This document shows positions 18,498 to 30,100 of a DNA stretch of 64,000 nucleotides, piece after piece; position 1 is the stretch's first letter; each line of letters starts with the position of its first letter. The translations under genes were made by a program, and so were the position numbers. Origin of the DNA: Legionella sp. Its GTDB lineage: Bacteria; Pseudomonadota; Gammaproteobacteria; Legionellales; Legionellaceae. A model generated the notes under the pieces. That model was not told the origin of the DNA, ran no database searches, and saw only the letters and a program-made list of their open reading frames with translations. The stretch covers positions 157,614 through 221,613 of the forward strand of contig PEQM01000011.1 of assembly GCA_002786205.1 (NCBI GenBank). The letters run 5' to 3'.

Positions 18498-21400
18498 TCC
18501 ACTTCAATCAAATCACGAGCCATTTTTCGTTTATCACGCAAGGAAACACGTTTTTGTTGAGGTGCTGTGGCTGTGCTCACCTCGTTGTCAACGGTTAAAT
18601 AGGACACCAGTGCGCGAATCGTCGGATATTGGAACAAGGTGACTATCTCCAGTTGGCGTAGTATGTCGTCTTGTCCTTTAAAGGCCTCTTGTAAGCGTTC
18701 CAATACAAGGATTAATTTTAATGAATTGCCTCCAACTTCAAAAAAATTATCATCCTGAGTCACTTGTTGGTGCTCTAATATGTCACACCATATTTGCGTT
18801 ATCTGAGTGGCTATTTCATTATTAATTGGCTCTTGCTGTACTACCGTAGCATTGTTGGTCGCCGGATTCCATTTCGGTAGCTCCGCCTTGTCCACTTTGC
18901 CATTACTATTCAATGGATAAGAATCCAAAACAAAGATCCCATCGGGTAACATATAATCCGGTAATCGATGAGCCAACTGGCGTCTGACCGATGCAGTATC
19001 ACAAATGGTACCTGGCTTGACGAGTACATAGGCCACCAGCATTTGTTCTGGTTTTTGCAGCACCAGAACCGCATCTAAAATGTCGTTTAAATCACGCAGA
19101 GCCTGTTCTATTTCCGATAGTTCAATGCGATGACCGCGTAGCTTAACCTGATTATCAACGCGTCCTACAAATTTAATCAGCCCCTCATCGTCATAAAAAC
19201 ACACATCACCGGTGCGATACAGTTTGTTTGTAGCTAATTCAGGAAAGGGATTGTCGATAAATTGGGTTTGCGTTAACTGTGCCTGATTCAAATAACCTTT
19301 AGCTAAGCCTGGACCGCCAAGATAGAGCTCTCCTTTCACCTGCTTAGGGCAAATCTGTAGTTGCGGATTAAGAATAACTGCGCAGGTATTACTGATAGCG
19401 CGCCCCAGCGGTAAAGTGGATGCTGGATTAAAATCATCAGGAATCAAGTACGATAAGGCGTAAGTTGTACACTCGGTTGGTCCATAAATATTGCTTAAAG
19501 CACACTGAGGAAAGCGAGTCTTGAAGCGTTGAACATGATCAATAGACGCCACCTCACCACCAAAAAGGATTTGTTTTAGCGAGGCCATGGCTTCCAGTTT
19601 GTGTTCTACCAATAAATTAAATAATTGAGTCGTCACAAAGAGAGTGGTAATTTTGTAGTCCATTAAATATTGAGCCATTTTACCCAGCTCTGGCACGCCA
19701 TGAGGCATTAAGACTAGCGACGCTCCGTTTAGTAAACTGCCCCATATATCAAAAGTTGATCCGTCAAAGGCTAGAGGACTTACTTGTAATAAACGCTGCT
19801 CTTCATTTAAAAGTACATAGTCAGGTTCATGTACCAAACGAATGACACCAGCCTGAGTTGCCATTACGCCTTTCGGTTGACCTGTCGAACCGGAGGTATA
19901 AACCACATAACAGACATCTTCTGCTGTGGTTTCGATGACGTCCATAGTCATAGGATAGCTGTTTAGTGATTCTTGAATCTCGTCTAACTGGATTAAGAAC
20001 AACATAGGTGACAGCGGAAGTTTATCGGAAGATCTGGTATTGGTGAGGATTAAATTAAGCGCTGAATCCTGAATAACGTAATCCAATCGTTCTGTTGGCC
20101 ATGCGGGATCCATCGGTACATAGTAACCACCCGATTTTACTATGGCGAGCATGCTCACTATCGCGTCCACATCACGCTCTAAAAGCAAACCAACAGGTGT
20201 TGAAGCTTGCACTCCATAACTGACTAATAGATTGGCTAATTGATTCACTCTCTCGTTTAATTCTTTATAAGATAAACTAAGCTCAGGCGTCATGAGCGCA
20301 ATTTTATCGAGATAGCGATGAACCATCTGTTCAAAACAGGCAGCCAGAGTAGTTGGCACCGGAAGGGCGTGGCTGGTTTGGTTTAGTTCAGTCAAATAAT
20401 AATGACGCTCTTGTAACGATAAAAGAGGCATAGTGCCTACTGCATGATTTAGATGCTCTTGGAATGAAGTGAGAATAATAGAATAATGCTGAATCATCTG
20501 CTCGATGGTACGGCTCTCGAAGAGATCGGTATTATACTCTACTATAGAAACCAATTTATCAGCGCGTTCGACCAAAGAAATCGTCAAATCAAATTTGGCT
20601 ATATTGCGATCGAACTCATGGACATCGAGGCTTAAACCATTCAATTCTAAATTCGTATCCAGCGCATTTTGCAAGCTGAACAAGACCTGAAAGAAAGGAT
20701 GACGATTTAACTGACGTTGCGGCTTTAAGGTGTCTACCAGTTTATCAAAGGGTACTTGTTGATGTTCCAGGCTCTCCAATACGGTTTGACGCACTTGTTG
20801 CAATAGCTCGTGCACCATCATGGTGGACGTGACATGATGACGCGTCACCAGTGAGTTAACAAAGAAACCTAAGGAGTTGCTGAGCTCATCCATGGGGCGG
20901 TTAGCGGATAAAATACCAAGACAAAAGTCTTCTTGCTGACCATAGCGATAAAGTAAAATATCAAAAGCGGCCAGGAGCACCATAAACAAAGAGCAACCTT
21001 GGTTATTAGCCACTGATTTTAGTTGATCAACTACTGCTGATGACAGTTCCCACTGATAAAAAGAGCCCTTATAGGTTTGCAGTTCGCCACGTGGTCTGTC
21101 ATAGGGCAGCGCAATCGTATCCGGTGCATCTAATAAACGTTCACGCCAATAGCTCAGATCATTTTGCAATGACTGCTCTCGTTGCCAACAACTAAAATCG
21201 GCATATTGAACAGGAGTCGGCAACGAGGGAAGTGGCGTATTATTTTTGTAGGCATTATAAAGTAAGGATAACTCCTGCATCAGTATGTTTAGCGACCAGG
21301 CATCCGAGGCTATATGGTGCTGAGTGACCATTAAAATGCATTCTGCAGGGTTTAGTACAAAGACCTTCATTCGAATCATTAAATCTTTTGTCAAATCGAA

Positions 21401-23467
21401 AGATTGGTTTGCTTCCGTCTGCAAAAGCCGCTTTAATTCAACAGGATCAGCTACTTGCTCGACCGGAATATGGACAGCATAATCCTCAGCGATCTGCTGA
21501 GTTAATTGGTGATTTACCATTGCATAGGTTGTTCTTAAAATTTCATGCCGTTTTACTATCGTTCGCACACTTTCTTCCAGGGCAGAAATATGAAGTTCGC
21601 CCTTAATCTCGATAACTATGGGAATATTAGAAATCGGCAGGTTTTTTTCCGCATGCTGCAGATACCATAGACGCTCTTGTCCATAGGACAAAGGAATATT
21701 TATCGGTCTTGCAACAGGGAGCCATCCTGTAGCTTGCGGTTTTTGTTTTGCTCGTTCGGCAATGAGACGCGCTTGTTCGGCTAGCGTTGGATAACGGAAT
21801 AACTCTTCCAAATACAGCTCAATGGCATACTGCGCTTTTATTTTTGCTAGCAAACGTGCGGCTAGTAACGAATGACCACCAACATAGAAAAAATGTGTCT
21901 CTTTGTTTAGTGAGGCTTCGGGTAAAAGAGTTTGCCATATTTGTGCCAGTTCACGTTCCAGTTCACTTAGGCATTCTGGTGACTCAGCTCTAACTGTCAG
22001 TAAAGGTTCGGGTAGGGCGGCGCGATCAATTTTTCCATTGGCATTTAAGGGAAAGGCATCGAGAACGGTAAGCCACTTCGGTACCATATAATCGGGTAGG
22101 CGTTCTGCCAACCACTTGCGAAGCTCATCAACTGGAGGAGCGCTTGGATTGTTCAGCGTATAATAACCTGCCAAAGCCTGTTCTTGTTGATTCACAGTAA
22201 CTGCCATCACATAAGCTTGTTGTATATCGGAATGGGATTGCAACGTATTGATAATTTCATCCAATTCGATTCTAAAGCCATGAATTTTCATTTGCTGATC
22301 AATACGGCCTAAGTATTCATATTCATTATTATGATTTAAACGAGCTAAATCGCCTGTTCGGTAGGCAGGAATTAATTGTCCATCAATATCTAAAGTGACA
22401 TAGCGCTGCCTGGTTTCTTCAGGTTTTTGACAGTAACCTTGCGTGACGCCAGGCCCTGCGAGATAGATCTCGCCTCGGGCTAAACGTGGTGTGGGCAGTT
22501 GGTGTTTATCAAGAAGATATAAGGTCGTTTTGCTTATTGCTTGGCCAATGGGAACCATAACACGATCAACCTGTGCGGATGCTAAATACCAGGTTGAATA
22601 AGTCGTGGTTTCAGAAGGGCCATATAAATTATACACACGAGAGACTTGGGTTGTTTGGTATAATTCATCGACAAGATTTTGTTCTAATGCCTCACCTGCC
22701 AGATTGATGGTTTCTACTGAGTCAGGAATAGCAGTATGGGCAAGCAAGGCGCGTGCTGCAGAAGGTACGGTATTGATTAAAGAAATAGGTAACGGAGGGC
22801 ATTGATCAATAAGAGTCAATGCATTTTCCACTAAAACGACGCAACCGCCTGCAACTAAGGGAACAAACATTTCAAAAATCGACAAATCAAAGCATACCGC
22901 AGTCGATGCAAGCGTGTAACTCAATGTGTTTTGGTCAAAAAAGGAGATTGCCCACTCAATCAAAGACAGAACATTACCTTGGGATATCATGACGCCTTTT
23001 GGCGCTCCTGTAGAACCTGAGGTATAGATAATATAAGCCAGATCGTCTACGCCAGCAGGAGAAGAGGGCAGGCTTGCCTGGTCTTCGACAAGCATCTGGC
23101 TGTAAGGCGACAAAAGTACGGTCTGCTCGTAAGCTTCCTCAGCAATCAAATAGTGGCATTGGCTGTTTTCAATGATGCTTTGATTTCTTATTCGCGGATT
23201 ACGAGGATACAAAGGCACGTACACAGCACCTATCGAAAATATAGCCAAAATAGCGACTATTAAATGGCTCGTTCTGGGTAAAAGAACGCCGATACGATCC
23301 TCAGCCTGTACTCCTTGGGATATCAAATATTGACGATAAGACGCTATTTCGCGCGCCAATTCACCATAAGTTAACTGGCGATCGCAGGCCCATAACGCCA
23401 TTGAAGATGAGTAGTGTGTAAAACTGGTTTGGAGCAAATTCCATAAATTACTGTGCTTCATACTCAC
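18494..23467 (-). CDS. Non-ribosomal peptide synthetase, A-T-C-A-T
   Basis: The 1657-residue NRPS starts with an A domain and has no C domain ahead of it. Domains are A1 (YIIYTSGSTGAPKG near 145), T1 (GGHSLL near 528), C (HHIASDAWS near 714), A2 (YVVYTSGSTGQPKG near 1187) and T2 (GGNSLK near 1575). By-eye pocket residues are DLFNNALTYK for A1, a code I associate with alanine, and DGFFLGITYK for A2, close to isoleucine-type codes. An N-terminal A-T pair is typical of a loading module, but here two PKS proteins lie upstream, so a separate C protein could join the chain to it. Its start overlaps the upstream PKS stop by 20 bp. Confidence 0.93.
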   Translation of the reverse strand: MSMKHSNLWNLLQTSFTHYSSSMALWACDRQLTYGELAREIASYRQYLISQGVQAEDRIGVLLPRTSHLIVAILAIFSIGAVYVPLYPRNPRIRNQSIIENSQCHYLIAEEAYEQTVLLSPYSQMLVEDQASLPSSPAGVDDLAYIIYTSGSTGAPKGVMISQGNVLSLIEWAISFFDQNTLSYTLASTAVCFDLSIFEMFVPLVAGGCVVLVENALTLIDQCPPLPISLINTVPSAARALLAHTAIPDSVETINLAGEALEQNLVDELYQTTQVSRVYNLYGPSETTTYSTWYLASAQVDRVMVPIGQAISKTTLYLLDKHQLPTPRLARGEIYLAGPGVTQGYCQKPEETRQRYVTLDIDGQLIPAYRTGDLARLNHNNEYEYLGRIDQQMKIHGFRIELDEIINTLQSHSDIQQAYVMAVTVNQQEQALAGYYTLNNPSAPPVDELRKWLAERLPDYMVPKWLTVLDAFPLNANGKIDRAALPEPLLTVRAESPECLSELERELAQIWQTLLPEASLNKETHFFYVGGHSLLAARLLAKIKAQYAIELYLEELFRYPTLAEQARLIAERAKQKPQATGWLPVARPINIPLSYGQERLWYLQHAEKNLPISNIPIVIEIKGELHISALEESVRTIVKRHEILRTTYAMVNHQLTQQIAEDYAVHIPVEQVADPVELKRLLQTEANQSFDLTKDLMIRMKVFVLNPAECILMVTQHHIASDAWSLNILMQELSLLYNAYKNNTPLPSLPTPVQYADFSCWQREQSLQNDLSYWRERLLDAPDTIALPYDRPRGELQTYKGSFYQWELSSAVVDQLKSVANNQGCSLFMVLLAAFDILLYRYGQQEDFCLGILSANRPMDELSNSLGFFVNSLVTRHHVTSTMMVHELLQQVRQTVLESLEHQQVPFDKLVDTLKPQRQLNRHPFFQVLFSLQNALDTNLELNGLSLDVHEFDRNIAKFDLTISLVERADKLVSIVEYNTDLFESRTIEQMIQHYSIILTSFQEHLNHAVGTMPLLSLQERHYYLTELNQTSHALPVPTTLAACFEQMVHRYLDKIALMTPELSLSYKELNERVNQLANLLVSYGVQASTPVGLLLERDVDAIVSMLAIVKSGGYYVPMDPAWPTERLDYVIQDSALNLILTNTRSSDKLPLSPMLFLIQLDEIQESLNSYPMTMDVIETTAEDVCYVVYTSGSTGQPKGVMATQAGVIRLVHEPDYVLLNEEQRLLQVSPLAFDGSTFDIWGSLLNGASLVLMPHGVPELGKMAQYLMDYKITTLFVTTQLFNLLVEHKLEAMASLKQILFGGEVASIDHVQRFKTRFPQCALSNIYGPTECTTYALSYLIPDDFNPASTLPLGRAISNTCAVILNPQLQICPKQVKGELYLGGPGLAKGYLNQAQLTQTQFIDNPFPELATNKLYRTGDVCFYDDEGLIKFVGRVDNQVKLRGHRIELSEIEQALRDLNDILDAVLVLQKPEQMLVAYVLVKPGTICDTASVRRQLAHRLPDYMLPDGIFVLDSYPLNSNGKVDKAELPKWNPATNNATVVQQEPINNEIATQITQIWCDILEHQQVTQDDNFFEVGGNSLKLILVLERLQEAFKGQDDILRQLEIVTLFQYPTIRALVSYLTVDNEVSTATAPQQKRVSLRDKRKMARDLIEVE

Positions 23468-26400
23468 CCCTTAATGTTGATTCAGTTGTACACTGCTTTA
23501 CTTGTTTTTGCCGCAGCAATTTATCGATATAGGCTGAGAAAGTAGCCAATTCAGGCAGTTCATAAAGATTCATTACATGGGCTTTGACACCATAATGTTC
23601 GAGAAGTTTTGTCATAAACTGCACTGCTGATAAAGAATGTCCGCCTAAGGTAAAGAAATTATGTTGCCGACCTACGGCGTTAATCCCCAATAAATGAGCC
23701 CATTGTTTGGCAATCCACTGTTCAACAGGCGTTTGGGGCTGATCTTCATCACTCAAGATACATGTGTTTTTTACCTCCAGATCTAAATCTTTCGCTAAAT
23801 CATGAATGGAGGCCACCCGGTTCCAATTCAGTAACACATCATCCATATCAATAGTTGAAATCACTAGCCTTGGACCAAATTGATGAGTGAGCAAGCGATT
23901 ATAGACTTCATTGACTTCGGCATCGTTCATGCGATTTCGTTTGTGTTCGGTACTTAAATCAGCAAACTGTGGCACCACATTCACTTTTAAAGGTCTATCC
24001 ATGTTGATAGCACCCCAATTGATACTTAAAATCGGCTGACCGGTCTGCGCGGCATAATATTCAGCCAAATAATCAACAAAAGTATTGGCTGCGGTATTAT
24101 CCAATTGTCCTAAACCACCAATAATTGCATTCATGCTGGAGCAGAGAATCATAAAATCAAGTGGTTTGTCTGCGAACAATTCGCATAAGTGATAACTACC
24201 ATATACTTTAGCCTGATAACTTTCATATAAAGAATCAGCCGTTTTCATGGCAATGATTCCATTCACCGTTTCTCCAGCTGCATGAATTACACCGTTAATA
24301 GGCCCTAAGTCCGATTCGATGTGAGTGATGACGTTGTTCATATTGTCTTTGTTGCTCACGTCACCGACATAAATCTGAACCAGGCATCCTCGTTCTCTTA
24401 TCCTTTGTAAGCGCTCAAGGTTAAGCCGAGTCGGATGATCCGGTTCATATTGAGCACATTGAGTTGCCCAATCAGCTGGATGGGGCATAGGCGTTCGTGT
24501 CAAGAGTGCCAATTTTATTTGTGGGAATTGTGAAAAATAGTCGGCAATGTCCAGACCTAATTGACCTAAACCACCTGTTATCAGAATCACTTTGCTCTCT
24601 TGAACTGCAAATGGTGATTTTGCCTGAGCATGTATTGGCGTACGTACATAAGTTCTGATCCAGCGTGTCATGCCGCGCAACACAATTTCTTCTTGATCGT
24701 ACTGGTTTTTTGCTAACTCCTGCACTACTTGTCTGAATTGTCGTGAGCTATATTGAGGGTGATCCACATAATCGATATCAATAAGTTGTGCTTGTACAGT
24801 GAGGTATTCCTTGGGTATGACTTTGACCGCGGCCAGAACAGGTACTTTGTGGGGCTCATGCAAACCTTCTGCAATACGATTCAGACGATTGGTTAAAAGA
24901 GTTAATTTTAAGGGGGTATCCTGAAGAACTTGCTCCCAGGCTTGCATCAGATAAATACAGCTTAACAGACCGTAAGGTTGATGGGTGTTAAACGATTCAA
25001 TGGTTGAAGGGCTTCGGGTTGGCGTTAGTGTCAAACCGTGGAGGAAGTATTGTGGTATCAGCTCTTCTTTTTGTAACGCTTGTAACATTTTTTTATAGTC
25101 GCTAGCCTGCATGAGATCAATTTGATAAGTGCTTTGGTTTATGACTTCAAATGAAGATCCCGTATAGATTTTAATGATGTGTTTAAAACCTTTTAACGCA
25201 TCCCACTGTATCAGTGTTTCTGTTGCTTTTGTAATCAAAACAGCAATCGTACTGGTCTGCGTGTTTGTCAATTCAGTGGATAGCGTCTGAGGCTTCCAGC
25301 TAGGCTGATAAAACCAATCTGCTACTGGAAGTTTGGTTGCACGGTTTTCCTGATGCTTTTCTATCCAATAGCGATTCCGTTCAAAAGGATAGCCCGACAA
25401 ATGCACCATGGTAGGCTTGTAGTTCAGGTAGTGTGAATTCCAGTCCATTTGATGACCAAGAAGCCACTGTTCTGCACTTTGAGCCAAATCCTGTTTGGAA
25501 CATTGTTCTACAGGAAGAAGAGTGGTTCTGTCTAAAAGTTGCTCACAAGAGTGGATGGTGTAAGTTTTTTGTTTTATGGCAGTTACCGCGTCATCGAGAC
25601 TAGTGACAACCAGGGCTGTACGATAACGAAAATGAGCGCGTCCTTCTTGCAGTGTTCGAGCTATAGCATGCAAAGAACTGGAAGATGGGGGGCATTCAGC
25701 AAAATGTCTTAATTTTTCTTGTAAAGCGGATTCGGTTTTGGCTGAAAAAAGAAGCAACGCAGGTGTTGATGGTGGAACTTGTCGTTCTACGGCTTGATAT
25801 TGCTGCAGCACCACATGAGCATTGGTACCGCCAATACCAAAACAACTCACTCCAGCAATACAGGCTTCCTGAAGTTCTTGTAAAGAAGAATTCACGTAAA
25901 AGGCAGAAGCATCCCAGTCAAAGACTTTGGTTGGTTCCTTATGATGCAATGTTGGCGGGAGTAGCTGATGATGAAGAGCCAAGGTTGTTTTGATAAATCC
26001 AGCAACACCTGATGCCACATCAAGATGTCCTATATTAGATTTGAGTGAACCTATAGCGCAGGATTTAGGACCGGGCATTTGCTCCGCAAACACCTGTTGC
26101 AGGGCGCTTAGTTCAACCGGATCGCCCAATTGTGTGCCTGTACCATGAGTTTCTACATAATGCACTTGATCGGGCGTAATGTTCGCATTGGCCTGTGCTG
26201 ATAAAATAACGTCAATCTGCCCGTCAACGCCTGGTGCCGCATAGCCGGCTTTTTGATGACCATCATTATTCGTTGCGCTGCCTCTAATCACCGCATAAAT
26301 CGGATTGCCATCTTCTAAGGCATCACTTAATCTTTTGAGTACCACAACTCCTAAACCGTTGCTAAAAATAGTGCCCTGGGCTTGATTAGAAAAAGGGCGA

Positions 26401-27083
26401 CAATGCCCGTCAGGAGACAAGATACCATCAACGCTGTGCAAATAGCCTTTTTGTGGCGTTGTAATTGAAACGCCACCGGCAATAGCGGCATCGATTTGAT
26501 AGGTTAATAAATGCTGGCAGGCTTCATGAATAGCGACTAAGGAAGTAGAACAAGCGGTTTGAATATTCAGTGCCGGACCACGACAATTGAGCTGATAAGC
26601 AATCCGCGTGGCCAAATAGTCAGCGCCATTACTAAATAATATTTGTTGTATCTCGTCTGAATCAGTAATACCAGGATGAGATAAAATATTATTGAGCAAA
26701 TAAGTGTTCAGGCTGCTTCCGGCAAAGACGCCCAAGGCTCCTTCATAATCAAGCGGGTTAATCGCCGCATCTTCACAAGCTAGCCAGGCATGTTCTAACA
26801 TCTTTCTTTGTTGCGGATCGATCAATGCTGCTTCGCGCGGAGAATAACCAAAAAAATGTGCGTCAAAAAATTCAATGTCCTGCACTATACCCGCGCGTGG
26901 AACGTAGTTTTCTTTATTGCGCTCAGTAGGAGATACCCCGGCGGCGTTCAGTTGTTCCTCTGATAATGTGCATAAGGTTTCCTTGCCCTGAATGAGATTT
27001 TGCCAAAACTCCTGAATGTTTTTTGCCCCAGGAAATTCACCAGATAATCCGACCACTGCAATGTGTAATTCATTATGAGACAT
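23448..27083 (-). CDS. AT-less polyketide synthase, KS-KR-T, KR lacks catalytic Tyr
   Basis: The 1211-residue PKS has a KS at about 1-430 (Cys in TACSTS near 174, ETHGTGT, NIGHLD). A linker of about 170 residues ends in the post-AT motif SGYPFERNRYW without any AT. A KR region follows (NADPH motif TGGLGQLG near 834), then a carrier domain (GGHSLSA near 1146). At the KR catalytic site the usual DYAAAN reads DNTAAN, so Tyr is replaced by Asn996, read directly from the codon AAT. Ketoreduction is therefore doubtful. The AT-less layout resembles trans-AT systems. Confidence 0.92.
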   Translation of the reverse strand: MSHNELHIAVVGLSGEFPGAKNIQEFWQNLIQGKETLCTLSEEQLNAAGVSPTERNKENYVPRAGIVQDIEFFDAHFFGYSPREAALIDPQQRKMLEHAWLACEDAAINPLDYEGALGVFAGSSLNTYLLNNILSHPGITDSDEIQQILFSNGADYLATRIAYQLNCRGPALNIQTACSTSLVAIHEACQHLLTYQIDAAIAGGVSITTPQKGYLHSVDGILSPDGHCRPFSNQAQGTIFSNGLGVVVLKRLSDALEDGNPIYAVIRGSATNNDGHQKAGYAAPGVDGQIDVILSAQANANITPDQVHYVETHGTGTQLGDPVELSALQQVFAEQMPGPKSCAIGSLKSNIGHLDVASGVAGFIKTTLALHHQLLPPTLHHKEPTKVFDWDASAFYVNSSLQELQEACIAGVSCFGIGGTNAHVVLQQYQAVERQVPPSTPALLLFSAKTESALQEKLRHFAECPPSSSSLHAIARTLQEGRAHFRYRTALVVTSLDDAVTAIKQKTYTIHSCEQLLDRTTLLPVEQCSKQDLAQSAEQWLLGHQMDWNSHYLNYKPTMVHLSGYPFERNRYWIEKHQENRATKLPVADWFYQPSWKPQTLSTELTNTQTSTIAVLITKATETLIQWDALKGFKHIIKIYTGSSFEVINQSTYQIDLMQASDYKKMLQALQKEELIPQYFLHGLTLTPTRSPSTIESFNTHQPYGLLSCIYLMQAWEQVLQDTPLKLTLLTNRLNRIAEGLHEPHKVPVLAAVKVIPKEYLTVQAQLIDIDYVDHPQYSSRQFRQVVQELAKNQYDQEEIVLRGMTRWIRTYVRTPIHAQAKSPFAVQESKVILITGGLGQLGLDIADYFSQFPQIKLALLTRTPMPHPADWATQCAQYEPDHPTRLNLERLQRIRERGCLVQIYVGDVSNKDNMNNVITHIESDLGPINGVIHAAGETVNGIIAMKTADSLYESYQAKVYGSYHLCELFADKPLDFMILCSSMNAIIGGLGQLDNTAANTFVDYLAEYYAAQTGQPILSINWGAINMDRPLKVNVVPQFADLSTEHKRNRMNDAEVNEVYNRLLTHQFGPRLVISTIDMDDVLLNWNRVASIHDLAKDLDLEVKNTCILSDEDQPQTPVEQWIAKQWAHLLGINAVGRQHNFFTLGGHSLSAVQFMTKLLEHYGVKAHVMNLYELPELATFSAYIDKLLRQKQVKQCTTESTLRGEYEAQ

Positions 27084-27100
27084 AGTGCTGCCTTATGTTT

Positions 27101-30100
27101 TTATTCTTTGGAATACGCTGCCAAGGCAGCTCGCTGTTTTTCTGCCCGCTCTCTGACTTTAGATAAACGGTTGTTCTGTTTTACTGGATTGGGACTTATT
27201 TTTTTCGCCAATTGTTCAATCGTACCGGCAGCAAATAAATCCATGATCGTGCAAGCATGTTGAAAAGTGCTTTGTATGTTCCGGATCAATTCAAAGGCCA
27301 GTAAAGAGTCTCCCCCAGCTTCAAAAAAATTATCTTGTATGCCTATGGGCGTAACGCCGATTAAAGACTCCCAAATATCAATCAATTGTTGCTGAACCAC
27401 AGTCGATGCCTTGACATACTCACTTCTTAGTGTAGGTCGGGGATGCAATTGATTTTTAATTGGTGCTTTGGCTTTTTTTCCATCACTGTAAAGCCATTGC
27501 TTTATTCGAGTGGACAAATCGACGGTAGAAACCAGTAATTGTTGCCAATCATTTTGACTAAAGGCCTGACGCAACAAAGTTAAGCCTTCCTCTGGTGTAA
27601 TTGCCAGTTTATCCAAAGAAGCACCTAAGGCACTGTTTTGCACTTTATCTGCTTCTTTGAGATGAAAATTCCAAGCATCCCAATTCATAATGCGCCAGTC
27701 TGGATGGTATTTTTTTACATAAGCATCCAGTAGATTGTGTACACTGGCATAGGCTGCAAGTCCTATCCCGGCAAGTACGGAGGAGATGGACGAAATGATC
27801 AGGCAATCGGGGATAGAGAATTCATTCATCACCTGCGCAATCACTTCCAAACCACGTAATTTCGGTTGGAAAAGCTGCTTGCAGTGTGCTGCTGTCAATT
27901 CAGACAGGACTTTGTAATGCATATCACTACCTGCTCCGGCTATATGCACGATACCATCGATAGTCCCTATGGTTTCACAAACCTGTTGTACTTCCTGTCT
28001 TGATGTAATATCCGCTGTAACAGGGATGATGGAATAGCCCTTCGCGCGCCAGCTTATTAGCTGGTGCAGGCGTTTTTTTATGCTCTCAGGTGTCGTACTG
28101 TCCTGAATACAAGCTTCCCAATGTTCTTCGCTGGGCACAGCGGTTCTGCCGAGTAAAACCAAGGTGGCTTGATAGTCTTGGGCAAGAAAATCTATATGTA
28201 CCGAAGCGACATCACCAAATCCACCGGTAATTAGATATGTTCCTCCCTTTTTAAAGTAGGTTGGGGCTTGAACTTCATTCTTTTTTGGATTTTTATATTG
28301 CATTTGCCAGCAACGATGATCACGCCAAATTGCATGATCAGATAACTCAGTATCCATCACCGAATTGATGATTTGCTTACATTGTAAATGAGGCTGTTCT
28401 TGCGGATCCAAATCAATTATTTTGGTAGCCATATGTGGCATTTCTTGTCGGATACCACGACTAAAGGCAAGAAAAGCATTGAGATGAGGATGGTTGTTGT
28501 GACAAAAAAGATCGCTCATTCCATTAACAATGAATACATATTGTTGTACTGAACGAATAAAATGAGGATTAGTAACCCAGTTTATCATCTGTTCAATAGA
28601 ATTCGGGGTGTCTTCCCATGATCTAGGTGTTCTAGGTGTATCTATCCAATGCAGTACCCGGCAACCGTTCCATTGTTGCATGTCATGTTGCGTTAGAGCA
28701 GAGAGCACAAGATAGGGTATCTGTTCATTTTGACAGTGTTGCGCCACCAGCTGCAAAGAAGGATGGTTTGCATCCCCAACGAGCACTACCGGTTGTTTAC
28801 TCAATGCGGCATGAGCGCACTGTGTTTCTTGCCAGGTTATTTGATACAGCCATTGACTGTAATCGGGGTACTTTTTTTCCTGCGTCTGCACCGTAGAGGC
28901 TACATTTTGTTTTTGTAACCAATAAGAGCTTAACTGCAACGGCGTCGGTGGTAATATGACTTTTTGAACGGTGTCCACATAAGCTTTCGACCAATCAATG
29001 ATGGCTCCAGCTAACCAAGCCGAATTAAGCGCTGTGCGGTCGAGTTCTGATGTGAAATCAAAAGAAATTTGTTCTTTGCATTCCCTAAACTCGGTTATGG
29101 AGATGTTTGTTAATTTGGTTATTAAATCGTCAATAGATGACGCTTGTGTACTGTAACGAAAAGCCTCTTGTTTGCGTCCTGTTTGCAAGGTATAGGCTAA
29201 ACGAGTAAGACTGATGGATGGATTTTTTTGTAAAAAAGCAGCCAGGCAACGTATCCATGCGAGCAGGCGATCTGCCGAGGAGGCAGACAAGATGATGAGG
29301 GATGATAATGCGTGCTCTGCGATGGTTGATGGAATCGTCGGACTTTCTTCCAGAATGATATGGGCATTGGTTCCACCAAAGCCAAAAGCACTAACTCCGG
29401 AGCGACGCGGGGTTGCGCCATTTTTTTCCCACGGCTGAGGCGTGGTGTTAATTTTAAACAAAGTGGGATTACCCACTATACGAGGGTTCCATTGTTTAAA
29501 ATGAATTTGTGGGGTTAATGTTTTAAAATATAACATCAAGCTGGTTTTAATCAGTCCAATAATTCCCGCTGCCACATCCAAATGACCAATATTCGCTTTG
29601 ACAGAACCTAGAGTACAAGTCGACACTCGGTTTTGAAACACCTCAGTTAATGCAGCCAGTTCAACGGGATCACCGATAGGTGTTCCGGTACCGTGCGCTT
29701 CTACATATTGGATAGATTCCGGATCGGCTTCAGCAATACGCAAGGCTTTGGCTATGACTTGCACTTGTCCTTGCACGCAAGGTGCGGTAAAACTTGCTTT
29801 TTCGGCTCCATCATTATTGACGGCGCTTCCTTTTATAACACTGTAAATCGTATCTCCATCCTTAAGGGCCTCAGGTAAACGCTTGAGCAGCAGGACGCCA
29901 TAACCGCTAGAAAAAACAGTGCCAGCTGCATCATCAGAAAAAGGGCGGCAATGACCATCGGGTGATGCAAAGCCTCCTTCAACGGGTGTATAGCCTTGAT
30001 TTTGGGGTATGATTAAAGAGATTCCTCCCACCAAAGCCAGATCGCACTGTCGGGTCAGTAAAGCCAATCGAGCCTGATGAACAGCTACTAATGAAGAAGA

